Assembly (NCBI GenBank): GCA_030917745.1
Contig: JAUPUC010000070.1
Span: 1-14,061 of the forward strand
From: Patescibacteria group bacterium
Lineage (GTDB): Bacteria > Patescibacteriota > Minisyncoccia > Moranbacterales > UBA1568
DNA: 14,061 nucleotides
Direction: 5' to 3'
A program made the position numbers and the translations under genes. The stretch's first letter is position 1. The number at the start of each line of letters is the position of its first letter. The notes beneath the pieces were generated by a model. The model did not search any database. It was not told the origin of the DNA and was given only the letters and a program-made list of their open reading frames with translations. Positions 5,757 through 12,711 of the stretch are shown one piece after another.

Positions 5757-6647
5757 TTTTGGCAAAAATGTATACATGACTGAACCGGTTGCTGTATACG
5801 GGTATACGTCAAAAGTAACATCCTGATTATTCATCGAAGCAGTTTCGATAAGGTGAAGCGCCTCATCCATCAACGGCCAATATTTCTCACCAACTGCTTT
5901 CAAGTGAGAGATATGAAGAGGTGCTTCCGATTCACGCGCGACGCTTATGGCTTCTTCAACCGCTTTCACTAAGCCAGCTCCTTCATCACGCACATACGTA
6001 GCATATACTCCACCGACTGCACGAGCTACCAATGTCAATTGCACCAATTCTCTTATTCCCGTGTCATGGGCATGCGTATACACCAGCCCCGTTGAAAGAC
6101 CGAGTGCTCCTTCGTGGATAGCTGTGCGGAGGAGTCTCTCCATAGAATTAATCTCCTCAGGCCTAATCGGACGACTCTCATCATGCATGACCCCCCGACG
6201 AAGTGTCCCATGCCCCACAAGAGTACCAAAGTTCACTCCTGGCCGGCGACGCTCCACTTCTTCCAAAAAACCCTCCATAGAGAGCCAATTGAAATTCACT
6301 TTCCCGATATCAGTCCATTTTTGTATAGACCGAATAACGGAAGGACTGGTAAAAGGAGCGAGCGAAGACCCTGAATTCCCTCCAATAATCGTGGTTACCC
6401 CCTGGCACAACATACCGGCAAGCTCTGGTTGCGAAAGCAGTTCCCAGTATGTATCCGAATGATTATTCACATCAATAAACCCGGGAGTTACGTAACACCC
6501 ACTCGCATCAATAATTTGTTCCGCCGAGGATGCGGAAAAATCACCAACACCGACAATTATGCCTTCCTTCAAAGCAATATCAGCCGCTACCATCGGGTTT
6601 CCACTCCCATCAATGACGGTTCCATGTTGTATGACTATATCGTACAC
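5754..6647 (-). CDS. N-terminal piece of a split D-aminoacylase (N-acyl-D-amino-acid deacylase)-type amidohydrolase
   Basis: The 297 residues cover the N-terminal beta segment (DGSGNPMVAADIALKEG, 13-29) and most of the TIM barrel of an amidohydrolase-superfamily protein of the D-aminoacylase group, which hydrolyses N-acyl-D-amino acids. Visible elements are PGFIDVNNHSD (55-65), QGVTTIIGGNSGSSLAP (82-98), LVGHGTLR (143-150), GALGLSTGLVY (180-190), YATYVRDEG (215-223), HISHLK (245-250) and FDVYPYTA (279-286). Against the characterised enzyme, the HxH pair has become NNH (first His lost), the GNCG Cys is Ser92 and the ATH His is Tyr218. H63 and H248 remain. Activity is therefore doubtful, unless this subfamily has rearranged its site. 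It starts at GTG with GAGAG six bases upstream, and is truncated by TAG. Together the two pieces span about 530 codons, a normal family length. Confidence 0.8.
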   Translation of the reverse strand: MYDIVIQHGTVIDGSGNPMVAADIALKEGIIVGVGDFSASSAEQIIDASGCYVTPGFIDVNNHSDTYWELLSQPELAGMLCQGVTTIIGGNSGSSLAPFTSPSVIRSIQKWTDIGKVNFNWLSMEGFLEEVERRRPGVNFGTLVGHGTLRRGVMHDESRPIRPEEINSMERLLRTAIHEGALGLSTGLVYTHAHDTGIRELVQLTLVARAVGGVYATYVRDEGAGLVKAVEEAISVARESEAPLHISHLKAVGEKYWPLMDEALHLIETASMNNQDVTFDVYPYTATGSVMYTFLPK

Positions 6648-6709
6648 ACGTTTCTCTCAAATTTTTGTTTGTATATTTCAAAGAAAAATCACACCGAAAA
6701 AATATTCGA

Positions 6710-7885
6710 CTAAGAAGATTTTTCTTTTAATTTTTCAACAATCTCTTCAACTTCTTGCAAGAATACTCGGTCTTCTCGAAGTGTTTTTGGTAAAAACACG
6801 CGGATATCAACTGCCTGTCCAAGTGACTTTACCTTCTCTCTAGCCTCCCGCTTCGCAATCTCTATCATTTCCGCATATCCTTCCATTGATCTCGTCGCAT
6901 AACGCAAATTTCGAAAATCCTGTTTCACCGCGGCCATCACCACTTGATTTGTTCTCATATCGGAAAGCATTTCCGCGAGAGGGTTCCCCGAATCACGCGG
7001 ATTTTTCATCCCCGCAATACGAATATTGAAGTCCTCATCTTTCTTGAGCGTCTTCGAATCAGCATAATGCATAGCATAAGCCGGATCTACCTTGGCCACC
7101 TCCAGCATAAAAGCTTTGTCTTTCCGAAGATGTTCGGGAAGCGTTTCAAGCTGAGCTAGAGCCTCCTCTGGACTTGATTGGAGAAACTGGAGATAACTTG
7201 TTGCTTCCTGACTGCTCACCCCACGAATTCCTTCGCTCCCAATTAACGCATCCAATACCTTTTTTGGTTTTTCTACCGGAACCGGTGTCTCAGGAGTCTC
7301 AGAGATAACAACTGGCTGTTCTTGAGGAATAACTCCCGGTACTTCCTCTGATAATACTGTTTTTCTCTCTTCTGCCACTGCTGCTTCAACAGGAGCTTGC
7401 TCTTTTTCTGTAGCACTACTCTGCTCTTCAATAGCAGATACCTCTTCGCCCGCATGCGCATCCTGACTCAACATCGAAGACGTCTCCTGCTCCTCTTCCG
7501 AATGACTCTCGACATGAGAGATTTTTCCTGACAACTTGGATTCCTCTTCATTCAGTGCTTTCAATTTCGCCTCTAATTCCTTACGGCGCTGAATCAGGGT
7601 CAGAAGAGTATCGTCATCTTTATCCGGTGTAATAGACGTATTAAGCTTCTCGAGTTCCTCTTCCAGAGCCTGCTCCTCAGCCGTGAGTGCCGCAGCACGC
7701 TTCGCTTCTTCATCACGGATGCTCTCGTACAAACCATTCTCCTTCATCAGCGATCGACGTTCCGCAAGGAATTCGAGTACCACTTCGTCAGTCAAACTCC
7801 CGAACATAGTTGTCGAGATTGCCTCCAAACGATTCACATTTTGTGTATACCCCTCCTCATCGAGAGGCGCTGAAATCTTCTGCAT
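6710..7885 (-). CDS. Unknown coiled-coil protein with DUF4116-like helical repeats
   Basis: 391 residues with no signal peptide or membrane segment, so probably cytoplasmic. Three parts can be seen. Residues 1-125 are helical, with a charged coiled coil (about 55-118, e.g. EEQALEEELEKLNTS). Residues 125-210 form an acidic, Glu/Ser/Pro-rich, low-complexity linker. Residues 210-390 carry degenerate helical repeats of the form LR.DK.F.LEV.K....A..YA...LK.D (about 252-288, 305-345 and 365-385), which resemble DUF4116, a repeat family found in large proteins of host-associated bacteria and some viruses. The match is by eye and weak. No catalytic motif is seen. It lies 26 bases after gap and 62 bases before the amidohydrolase and may be co-transcribed. 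ATG 7885 has no clear ribosome site. A scaffold or protein-binding role is a guess. Confidence 0.75.
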   Translation of the reverse strand: MQKISAPLDEEGYTQNVNRLEAISTTMFGSLTDEVVLEFLAERRSLMKENGLYESIRDEEAKRAAALTAEEQALEEELEKLNTSITPDKDDDTLLTLIQRRKELEAKLKALNEEESKLSGKISHVESHSEEEQETSSMLSQDAHAGEEVSAIEEQSSATEKEQAPVEAAVAEERKTVLSEEVPGVIPQEQPVVISETPETPVPVEKPKKVLDALIGSEGIRGVSSQEATSYLQFLQSSPEEALAQLETLPEHLRKDKAFMLEVAKVDPAYAMHYADSKTLKKDEDFNIRIAGMKNPRDSGNPLAEMLSDMRTNQVVMAAVKQDFRNLRYATRSMEGYAEMIEIAKREAREKVKSLGQAVDIRVFLPKTLREDRVFLQEVEEIVEKLKEKSS

Positions 7886-7911
7886 ATTTATTTTTCTATT
7901 GATGATAGTTT

Positions 7912-8928
7912 CTACGAAACCTCGCTCTCTTTGCCAACCAAGGAAGCCATTTCAACCAAGCGTTGTGAATACCCCCATTCATTATCATACCATGCTACTA
8001 CTTTTACAAAGTCACCATCCACCACTTTTGTAAGAGAAAGATCTACAATACTCGAAAAAGGATTCCCAATAAAATCAGAGGACACGAGAGGCTCTTCGGT
8101 GACGGCAAGTACTCCTCGCATCCGTTCGCCTGCTGCGGCTTCCTTTAAAGCGGTATTGACTTCCTCAATCGTTGTCTTTCGCTTCAAAAGAAAAGTGAAA
8201 TCGGTAATTGAAACCACAAGCGTTGGCACGCGAAGCGCTAGTCCATCAAACTTTCCAGCCAGCTCGGGGATCACCTCCGTCACCGCAATAGCTGCTCCGG
8301 TTGTTGTTGGCACGATATTCTGACTAGCGGCACGGGCCCGACGCAAATCCCGATGCGGACTGTCTTCAAGATTCTGATCAGCAGTATACGAATGAACCGT
8401 AGTCATCAACGCCTTTTCGATACCAAAGGTATCCTGAAGCACTTTAGCTACAGGAGCGAGACAGTTTGTAGTACACGATGCGTTTGACACGACCGTTTCT
8501 CCAGCATACGTATCATCATTCACTCCCATGAGAAATGTTTTGACATCATCCGCCCCTCCCTTGGCCGGAGCAGACAGGATGACTGCGCGCGCGCCCGCTG
8601 TAATATGTTGCGTCGAGCTATCCTTATCCACAAAACGCCCCGTGCATTCCAAAACCACATCCACCGCCAAATCTTTCCAAGGTAACTTCAATGGATCCTT
8701 CTCAAGCAAAACCGGATACAGTTTTCCATTCACGCGAATACCATCTCCCTCGGCTACGACAGAATATCGATAATGACCATACGCGGTATCGTATTTGAGG
8801 AGATGCGCTAAGGTCTTTGTATCCGCCAAATCATTAATGGCTACGACTTCCAAATCAGGTTTTTCTAAAGCAATTTTAAATGCGGCTCGACCGATTCTTC
8901 CAAAACCATTGATGGCAATTCTTTTCAT
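7912..8928 (-). CDS. gap: Glyceraldehyde-3-phosphate dehydrogenase, type I
   Basis: 338 residues from ATG 8928. The frame is open further, to 8985, but the extra residues are lysine-rich and unlike the family, whereas MKRIAINGFGRIGR is the standard start. It oxidises glyceraldehyde-3-phosphate to 1,3-bisphosphoglycerate. Visible are GFGRIG (8-13), Asp33 at the end of the second Rossmann strand (NAD preference), SNASCTTN with catalytic Cys152, the partner His179 in TTVHSYTADQ, the DLRRARAAS phosphate region and the C-terminal WYDNEWGYSQR. Length and motifs are complete. It lies 53 bases after the aldolase gene in a tpiA-fba-gap order. A TATAAG box is present upstream (near 8962) but without a good -35, so an internal promoter is only possible. 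No pgk, eno or pyk lies within the window. Confidence 0.97.
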   Translation of the reverse strand: MKRIAINGFGRIGRAAFKIALEKPDLEVVAINDLADTKTLAHLLKYDTAYGHYRYSVVAEGDGIRVNGKLYPVLLEKDPLKLPWKDLAVDVVLECTGRFVDKDSSTQHITAGARAVILSAPAKGGADDVKTFLMGVNDDTYAGETVVSNASCTTNCLAPVAKVLQDTFGIEKALMTTVHSYTADQNLEDSPHRDLRRARAASQNIVPTTTGAAIAVTEVIPELAGKFDGLALRVPTLVVSITDFTFLLKRKTTIEEVNTALKEAAAGERMRGVLAVTEEPLVSSDFIGNPFSSIVDLSLTKVVDGDFVKVVAWYDNEWGYSQRLVEMASLVGKESEVS

Positions 8929-8981
8929 AGAAATTTCTCTTAATTTTTTTACTTTTTTCTGAATCTTATATCCTCTTCTCG

Positions 8982-9857
8982 TCAAACAACATTCATTATG
9001 CCTGCTTTCCCTGAACTCCCAAACATACTCATTTTCTTCTGTACCGCTTCCTTTGTTTCCCTCCGAGCCGCGCCGAGAATCTTACGCAAATCCGTCTCAT
9101 CACCTGAATCAAGTATTTTGCGTAATCCCCCAATAAAAGCGAGGCGCACCGCCGTATCAACATTAAAACAGGAGATACCTCGTTTAATCACTTCCGTGAC
9201 CCGCTCAGACTCCCAATCAGAGGCTCCGTGCAACACCAGCGGCAAAGACACTCGAGAAGCCACATCTGACAAACGCTCAAAATCTGGTACGCTCCTCTCG
9301 CGAAAGAACCCATGCGCATTCCCAATCGCGACAGCCAGTGTATCAATACCCGTTTCACGGACAAAATCTTCCGCCTGAGCCGGGTCAGTCATGTAATCAT
9401 TCCAATCAACATCTTCCATAGAAACTTCTCCCAGATAGGGCACGCTTCCAAGCTCTCCTTGTACGGAGACATTTTTCGTACGAGCCAATTCGACTACTTT
9501 CTTCATTGTGCGAACATTGTCAGCATAACTTTTTCGAGACCCATCATACATCACCGAAGGGAATCCGATTTCAATAGACCGTTCGACAACTTCAAAACTC
9601 TTCCCGTGATCCAGATGAATGGCTATCGGCACGCTTGCAGCGTAAAATTCAGCCACATTTTTCACATAATTGAAAATGGCTCGCCCTCCAGCATAATCAA
9701 AAGTTTTTTCCGTCATCTGTACAATCACAGGTGATTGTTCTTCAAGCGCGGCATCAATAATAGCACGCGTCGTCTCAACATTAATCGTGTTAAAAGCTCC
9801 AACTGCGTATCCGCCCCGCTGCGCTTGCTCAAGCAGTTCTTTCGTGCCATATATCAT
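8982..9857 (-). CDS. fba: Class II fructose-bisphosphate aldolase family
   Basis: 291-residue zinc-dependent aldolase that cleaves fructose-1,6-bisphosphate to dihydroxyacetone phosphate and glyceraldehyde-3-phosphate; the next gene gap and preceding tpiA use these products. Family features are AFNTIN (21-26), HLDHG (81-85, catalytic Asp83 and zinc His84), QGELG (133-137, metal-site Glu135), GNAHGFF (179-185, zinc His182), VLHGAS (208-213, zinc His210) and NVDT (232-235) for phosphate binding. The size is that of the GatY/KbaY/FbaA-short group, so tagatose-bisphosphate aldolase is an alternative that sequence alone cannot exclude. LHGASD has Asp where Gly is usual. Its ATG overlaps the tpiA stop as ATGA, implying translational coupling. 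Confidence 0.93.
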   Translation of the reverse strand: MIYGTKELLEQAQRGGYAVGAFNTINVETTRAIIDAALEEQSPVIVQMTEKTFDYAGGRAIFNYVKNVAEFYAASVPIAIHLDHGKSFEVVERSIEIGFPSVMYDGSRKSYADNVRTMKKVVELARTKNVSVQGELGSVPYLGEVSMEDVDWNDYMTDPAQAEDFVRETGIDTLAVAIGNAHGFFRERSVPDFERLSDVASRVSLPLVLHGASDWESERVTEVIKRGISCFNVDTAVRLAFIGGLRKILDSGDETDLRKILGAARRETKEAVQKKMSMFGSSGKAGIMNVV

Positions 9858-10654
9858 ACCAGGTGTTCCGTATTCATTGGATTATAATTTTTGTCTTCCC
9901 CAAGCAAAAGCATCATTTTGACCACCTCAAAAGGGAAGAGACTCTCTCTTCCGACGAGCACTCCATCCATCTCTGCTTCCCAAGAAACCGCTCCCAAATA
10001 ACTTGCCTTGACCGACCCCCCGTACAACACTGAAATCCGCTCCTCAGTCGCATTCCCAAGACGCTCCGAAAGCCATTTCCGAATCATAATACGCACCTGA
10101 AAAATCTCCTGCGTGGTTGGGAGCTGATCGGTTCCGATAGCCCAACGTGGCTCATACGCCAAGACAATTTTTTCAGCTTGCATTTTCGAGAGATTACCAA
10201 AGATGGCATCCATCTGCTGAGCGAGAATAGTGTCTACCATTCCTGACTTCCGTTCTTTTTGAGTCTCTCCGATACACACAATCGGAATGAGATGATGTTT
10301 CAAAGCCGCGCGGACTTTCTCACACACCACGGCATCCGTTTCGCTCCCATAAAACCGGCGCTCACTATGCCCGATAATCACAAAATCACAGCGATCATTC
10401 TTCAGCATGAGCGGAGAAATCTCCCCCGTAAATGCCCCTTCTCTTTCCCAGAAAACATTCTGCGCTCCTTTCTGAAAGGGCGCTGGCACATGATCAAACT
10501 CACGGGAATAAATAATAGGCGGGCAAATGACGCCCGTTACGTTTCCAAAGTGTTTGCCTGTAGCCTCACGCCGCAATACCAAAAGATACTGCTCAACTTC
10601 CTCTCGAGACAGGAGATTCATTTTCAGGTTCCCGATAAAATACCTTTTGCGCAT
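9854..10654 (-). CDS. tpiA: Triosephosphate isomerase
   Basis: 266 residues, slightly longer than the usual 250. It interconverts dihydroxyacetone phosphate and glyceraldehyde-3-phosphate. Active-site residues are all present: Asn9 and Lys11 in GNLKMN, His96 in IGHSERR, Glu168 in AYEP, and the phosphate-binding YGGSV (211-215). GAQNVFWEREGAFTGEIS is also typical. The oddity is the mobile loop 6, normally PVWAIGTG, which here reads PRWAIGTD (169-176), with Arg in the N-terminal hinge and Asp in place of the last Gly. AGGAG lies 3 bases before the ATG. The galT terminator is just upstream, so a promoter is expected between about 10655 and 10745, but I see no convincing one. Confidence 0.96.
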   Translation of the reverse strand: MRKRYFIGNLKMNLLSREEVEQYLLVLRREATGKHFGNVTGVICPPIIYSREFDHVPAPFQKGAQNVFWEREGAFTGEISPLMLKNDRCDFVIIGHSERRFYGSETDAVVCEKVRAALKHHLIPIVCIGETQKERKSGMVDTILAQQMDAIFGNLSKMQAEKIVLAYEPRWAIGTDQLPTTQEIFQVRIMIRKWLSERLGNATEERISVLYGGSVKASYLGAVSWEAEMDGVLVGRESLFPFEVVKMMLLLGEDKNYNPMNTEHLV

Positions 10655-10672
10655 ATGCTCCTATTCTAAAAC

Positions 10673-10690
10673 AAAAAAGCTCTCAGAGCT
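10673..10690 (-). terminator. Intrinsic terminator after galT
   Basis: On the minus strand, AGCTC-TGA-GAGCT (10678-10690) forms a 5-bp stem with a 3-base loop, directly followed by a run of T (10673-10678). It lies about 54 bases past the galT stop. The stem is short, so efficiency is uncertain. Confidence 0.55.
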
Positions 10691-10744
10691 AGAGGAATAC
10701 TCTTTCTGAAATCTCTCAGTGACTTGCATCACGCTCATTCTTCT

Positions 10745-11767
10745 CTACCCGAGTTGTGCCCGGAGATATTTTGCAGCTTCCTCAGGTTGTAGAGTAGATA
10801 TCTCAATACCCGTAGAAAGCTCAAAGCCAGCCCAAGTGGCGGTGTGTGGCAGTATCTCAATATGCCACTGATAGTGATCATAATCACGACCATCACAAGG
10901 AGCGGTGTGAATATAGAAGTTATACGGAGGATCTTTTAATCCCTTGTAGAGAGCTTGAAGTGATCGCTGCAGTGCTTCCGCTAATGCAAATTTTTCATCG
11001 TCGTTGATACGTTCAAAATACGGAGATGAACGCTTGCCAATAATCCATATCTCAAAAGCAGCTCGCGAGGCGAATGGACAAAACGCGAGAAAATGCTCAT
11101 TCTCAAATACCAATCTTTTTTTGTCTGACTGCTCGTATTCAACCACGGTTGTATACACCTTGACCTGCGTGCTCTTGTAGTATCGCTCAGCACCATCCAG
11201 CTCAAGCGAAATATAAGGTGACACCACCGGAATCGCCATCAGCTGCGAATGCGGATGTCCGATACTCGCACCCGCTTCCTTTCCATGATTGTGAAGAATT
11301 TGGATATAATTCACGCTCTTCCGATTCATCAAAGCGAGATAGCGTTCTTGATAAGCATCCATTAGCTCAGCCACCTGCCACGTTTCCAAGAGAGCAATAT
11401 GTCGATGGGCGTCCCGTGTCACAAAGAGCTCATGATAACCCACTCCACTCATCGCGAAATAGGGTCCCTCAGAAAGCTGTCGAACTGATTTCCCTCGCGA
11501 AAAAGCCGGGTACTTATTCGGAAATACCCGCAAACTCCATTCTCCATCCGGCTGTCGATAAATGAGCACATCCTGTTCCTGGCCACTCTCTTCCGGGTTC
11601 GCAAATGGATCAGGTCCATCTACCACAGGCACCCGCTCTACCACAGCAAACTCATCAGGCCGCTTCGCCCGACCAGTAGCAATTACTACCCAATCCCCGG
11701 TCACAATATCTTGCCGGAGTTCTGATTCGTAGGAAATACTTTTTTTGTTTTCAATCTGCACTTCCAT
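10745..11767 (-). CDS. galT: Galactose-1-phosphate uridylyltransferase-like protein
   Basis: 340-residue HIT-superfamily nucleotidyltransferase. GalT exchanges UMP between UDP-glucose and galactose-1-phosphate; related enzymes act on other sugar phosphates or ADP. Visible are the N-terminal RQDIVTGDWVVIATGRAKRP (18-37), FPNKYPAF (82-89), the active-site ASIGHPHSQ (167-175) with the nucleophile His173, and the second-half signature HYQWHIEILP (298-307). The family's zinc-binding CPFC is DPFA (53-56), so the structural zinc site is probably absent. In E. coli GalT the two Cys of that motif are zinc ligands. The start has no ribosome site (A-rich leader only). It follows the glycosyltransferase gene by 55 bases, so both may supply or use sugar nucleotides for a surface glycan. 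Confidence 0.88.
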   Translation of the reverse strand: MEVQIENKKSISYESELRQDIVTGDWVVIATGRAKRPDEFAVVERVPVVDGPDPFANPEESGQEQDVLIYRQPDGEWSLRVFPNKYPAFSRGKSVRQLSEGPYFAMSGVGYHELFVTRDAHRHIALLETWQVAELMDAYQERYLALMNRKSVNYIQILHNHGKEAGASIGHPHSQLMAIPVVSPYISLELDGAERYYKSTQVKVYTTVVEYEQSDKKRLVFENEHFLAFCPFASRAAFEIWIIGKRSSPYFERINDDEKFALAEALQRSLQALYKGLKDPPYNFYIHTAPCDGRDYDHYQWHIEILPHTATWAGFELSTGIEISTLQPEEAAKYLRAQLG

Positions 11768-11822
11768 GATGTGTATGTTTTATTTTTGCTTTTCCCTCTT
11801 GATTGACGCAATGAGACACCTT

Positions 11823-12599
11823 CTAGGCTACCTCAGCTGCTTTGTGCTCCACATGCTCCTTGATTTTATAGGCATCCGTCAAAAGACGCCACTTCGTCTT
11901 AAACAAATCGACAAACACCTGAATATATCCATTCGGACCAAGCAAGCTCACGGTTGATCCCTCCTCATTCATCCAACGCACCGGCATCTGCTTCACTTTA
12001 TACCCGAGCTTGATTGCCAATATGAGAAGTTCATAATCAAATCCGAAACGATCCACCACCATGCGTTTAGCCACCGCTTCTGCTGCTTCACCCGAAAGCA
12101 TCTTAAAACCACACTGTGTGTCAGGATAGCTCCACAAGCCAAGTACAATACGAATCGCCCAATTCCCCATATCACCGAACACTTCCCGCCATCGCTGCTG
12201 ATGTACCTGGATAAAAGAACCCTCAATATCACGCGAACCAATCACGACATCAAATCCTTCTTCAAACTGCGGGAGAAATGTGTCGAGATGAGTAATAGAA
12301 GTCGATCCATCCGCATCCAGAAACAATCGGTACTTCCCCTTGGCTTCCAATAATCCCTGACGGACCACATATCCCTTCCCGTGATTCTCCGCATTATTCA
12401 CCACCCGAAGATTGGCCACCTGCAGACTATAATTCTGCGCCACTTCAGCGGTATTATCCGGTGAGCCATCCACGATGACCACGATCTCATACGTGAAGGA
12501 CTTTCCTTTCAAAAATTTGTCGATTTCCAGCAGATTCCTCCCAATTCTCTCTCCTTCTTTGTACGATGGAATCACGACACTCAAATACGGCTGCTCCAT
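11823..12599 (-). CDS. Family 2 glycosyltransferase, dolichyl/polyprenyl-phosphate glycosyltransferase (ALG5/DPM1) type
   Basis: 258-residue inverting GT-A enzyme. It likely transfers a sugar from a UDP- or GDP-sugar to a lipid phosphate carrier at the inner face of the membrane. Visible are LSVVIPSYKEGERI (6-19), VDGSPDNT (43-50), the metal-binding DADGS (95-99), IGSRDIEGS (120-128), DTQCGFKM (160-167) and FDYELLILA (187-195), then RWMNEEGSTVSL near 208-219. This set, particularly DTQCGFK and the long C-terminal helix after it, is typical of the ALG5/DPM1 branch. No C-terminal membrane helices are present, so membrane association would be peripheral. Sugar specificity cannot be read from sequence. 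A 112-base gap separates it from the upstream peptidase gene. Confidence 0.9.
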   Translation of the reverse strand: MEQPYLSVVIPSYKEGERIGRNLLEIDKFLKGKSFTYEIVVIVDGSPDNTAEVAQNYSLQVANLRVVNNAENHGKGYVVRQGLLEAKGKYRLFLDADGSTSITHLDTFLPQFEEGFDVVIGSRDIEGSFIQVHQQRWREVFGDMGNWAIRIVLGLWSYPDTQCGFKMLSGEAAEAVAKRMVVDRFGFDYELLILAIKLGYKVKQMPVRWMNEEGSTVSLLGPNGYIQVFVDLFKTKWRLLTDAYKIKEHVEHKAAEVA

Positions 12600-12649
12600 A
12601 TGCTTGCAGTAGATCTCTCTTTAAGTAAAACTCCCCTTGAGTGTATCAC

Positions 12650-12682
12650 AAAAAAGCCATTGAGAAAATCAGATTTTCCTCT
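12650..12682 (-). terminator. Possible weak terminator after the M23 peptidase gene
   Basis: GAAAATC-A-GATTTTC (12664-12678) is a perfect inverted repeat; on the minus strand GAG(G)AAAA/TTTTCTC can fold around TCTGA, and a T6 run (12650-12655) follows about 8 bases later. The stem is mostly A/T and the T run is distant, so this is a tentative call. The rest of 12600-12711 holds a G-rich run right after the peptidase stop and no clear promoter. Confidence 0.3.
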
Positions 12683-12711
12683 CCCTCCCTCCGCCCATCT
12701 GATACGCCCAT

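Noticed and set aside
5947..6462. 171-codon open frame on the plus strand, the longest one there
   Set aside because: It lies wholly inside the well-supported amidohydrolase gene on the other strand and its translation has no recognisable domain; it is a shadow frame.
7900..7918. GTTTC-TAC-GAAAC hairpin at the gap stop codon as a terminator
   Set aside because: The 5-bp stem has no T tract after it, and the next gene begins 26 bases on, so read-through is more likely.
8584..8595. Alternating GCGCGCGC tract
   Set aside because: It falls in the gap coding frame and is explained by Ala/Arg codons; it is too short to argue for a structural role.
8928..8985. N-terminal extension of gap up to codon 8985, overlapping the aldolase stop
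   Set aside because: The added residues are lysine-rich and unlike GAPDH; MKRIAINGFGRIGR at 8928 is the standard start, so the overlap with the aldolase gene is not real.
12679..12701. G-rich run on the minus strand just after the M23 peptidase stop, possible G-quadruplex
   Set aside because: There are only three GGG runs plus GG pairs, so a stable four-stranded structure is doubtful and nothing else links it to regulation.
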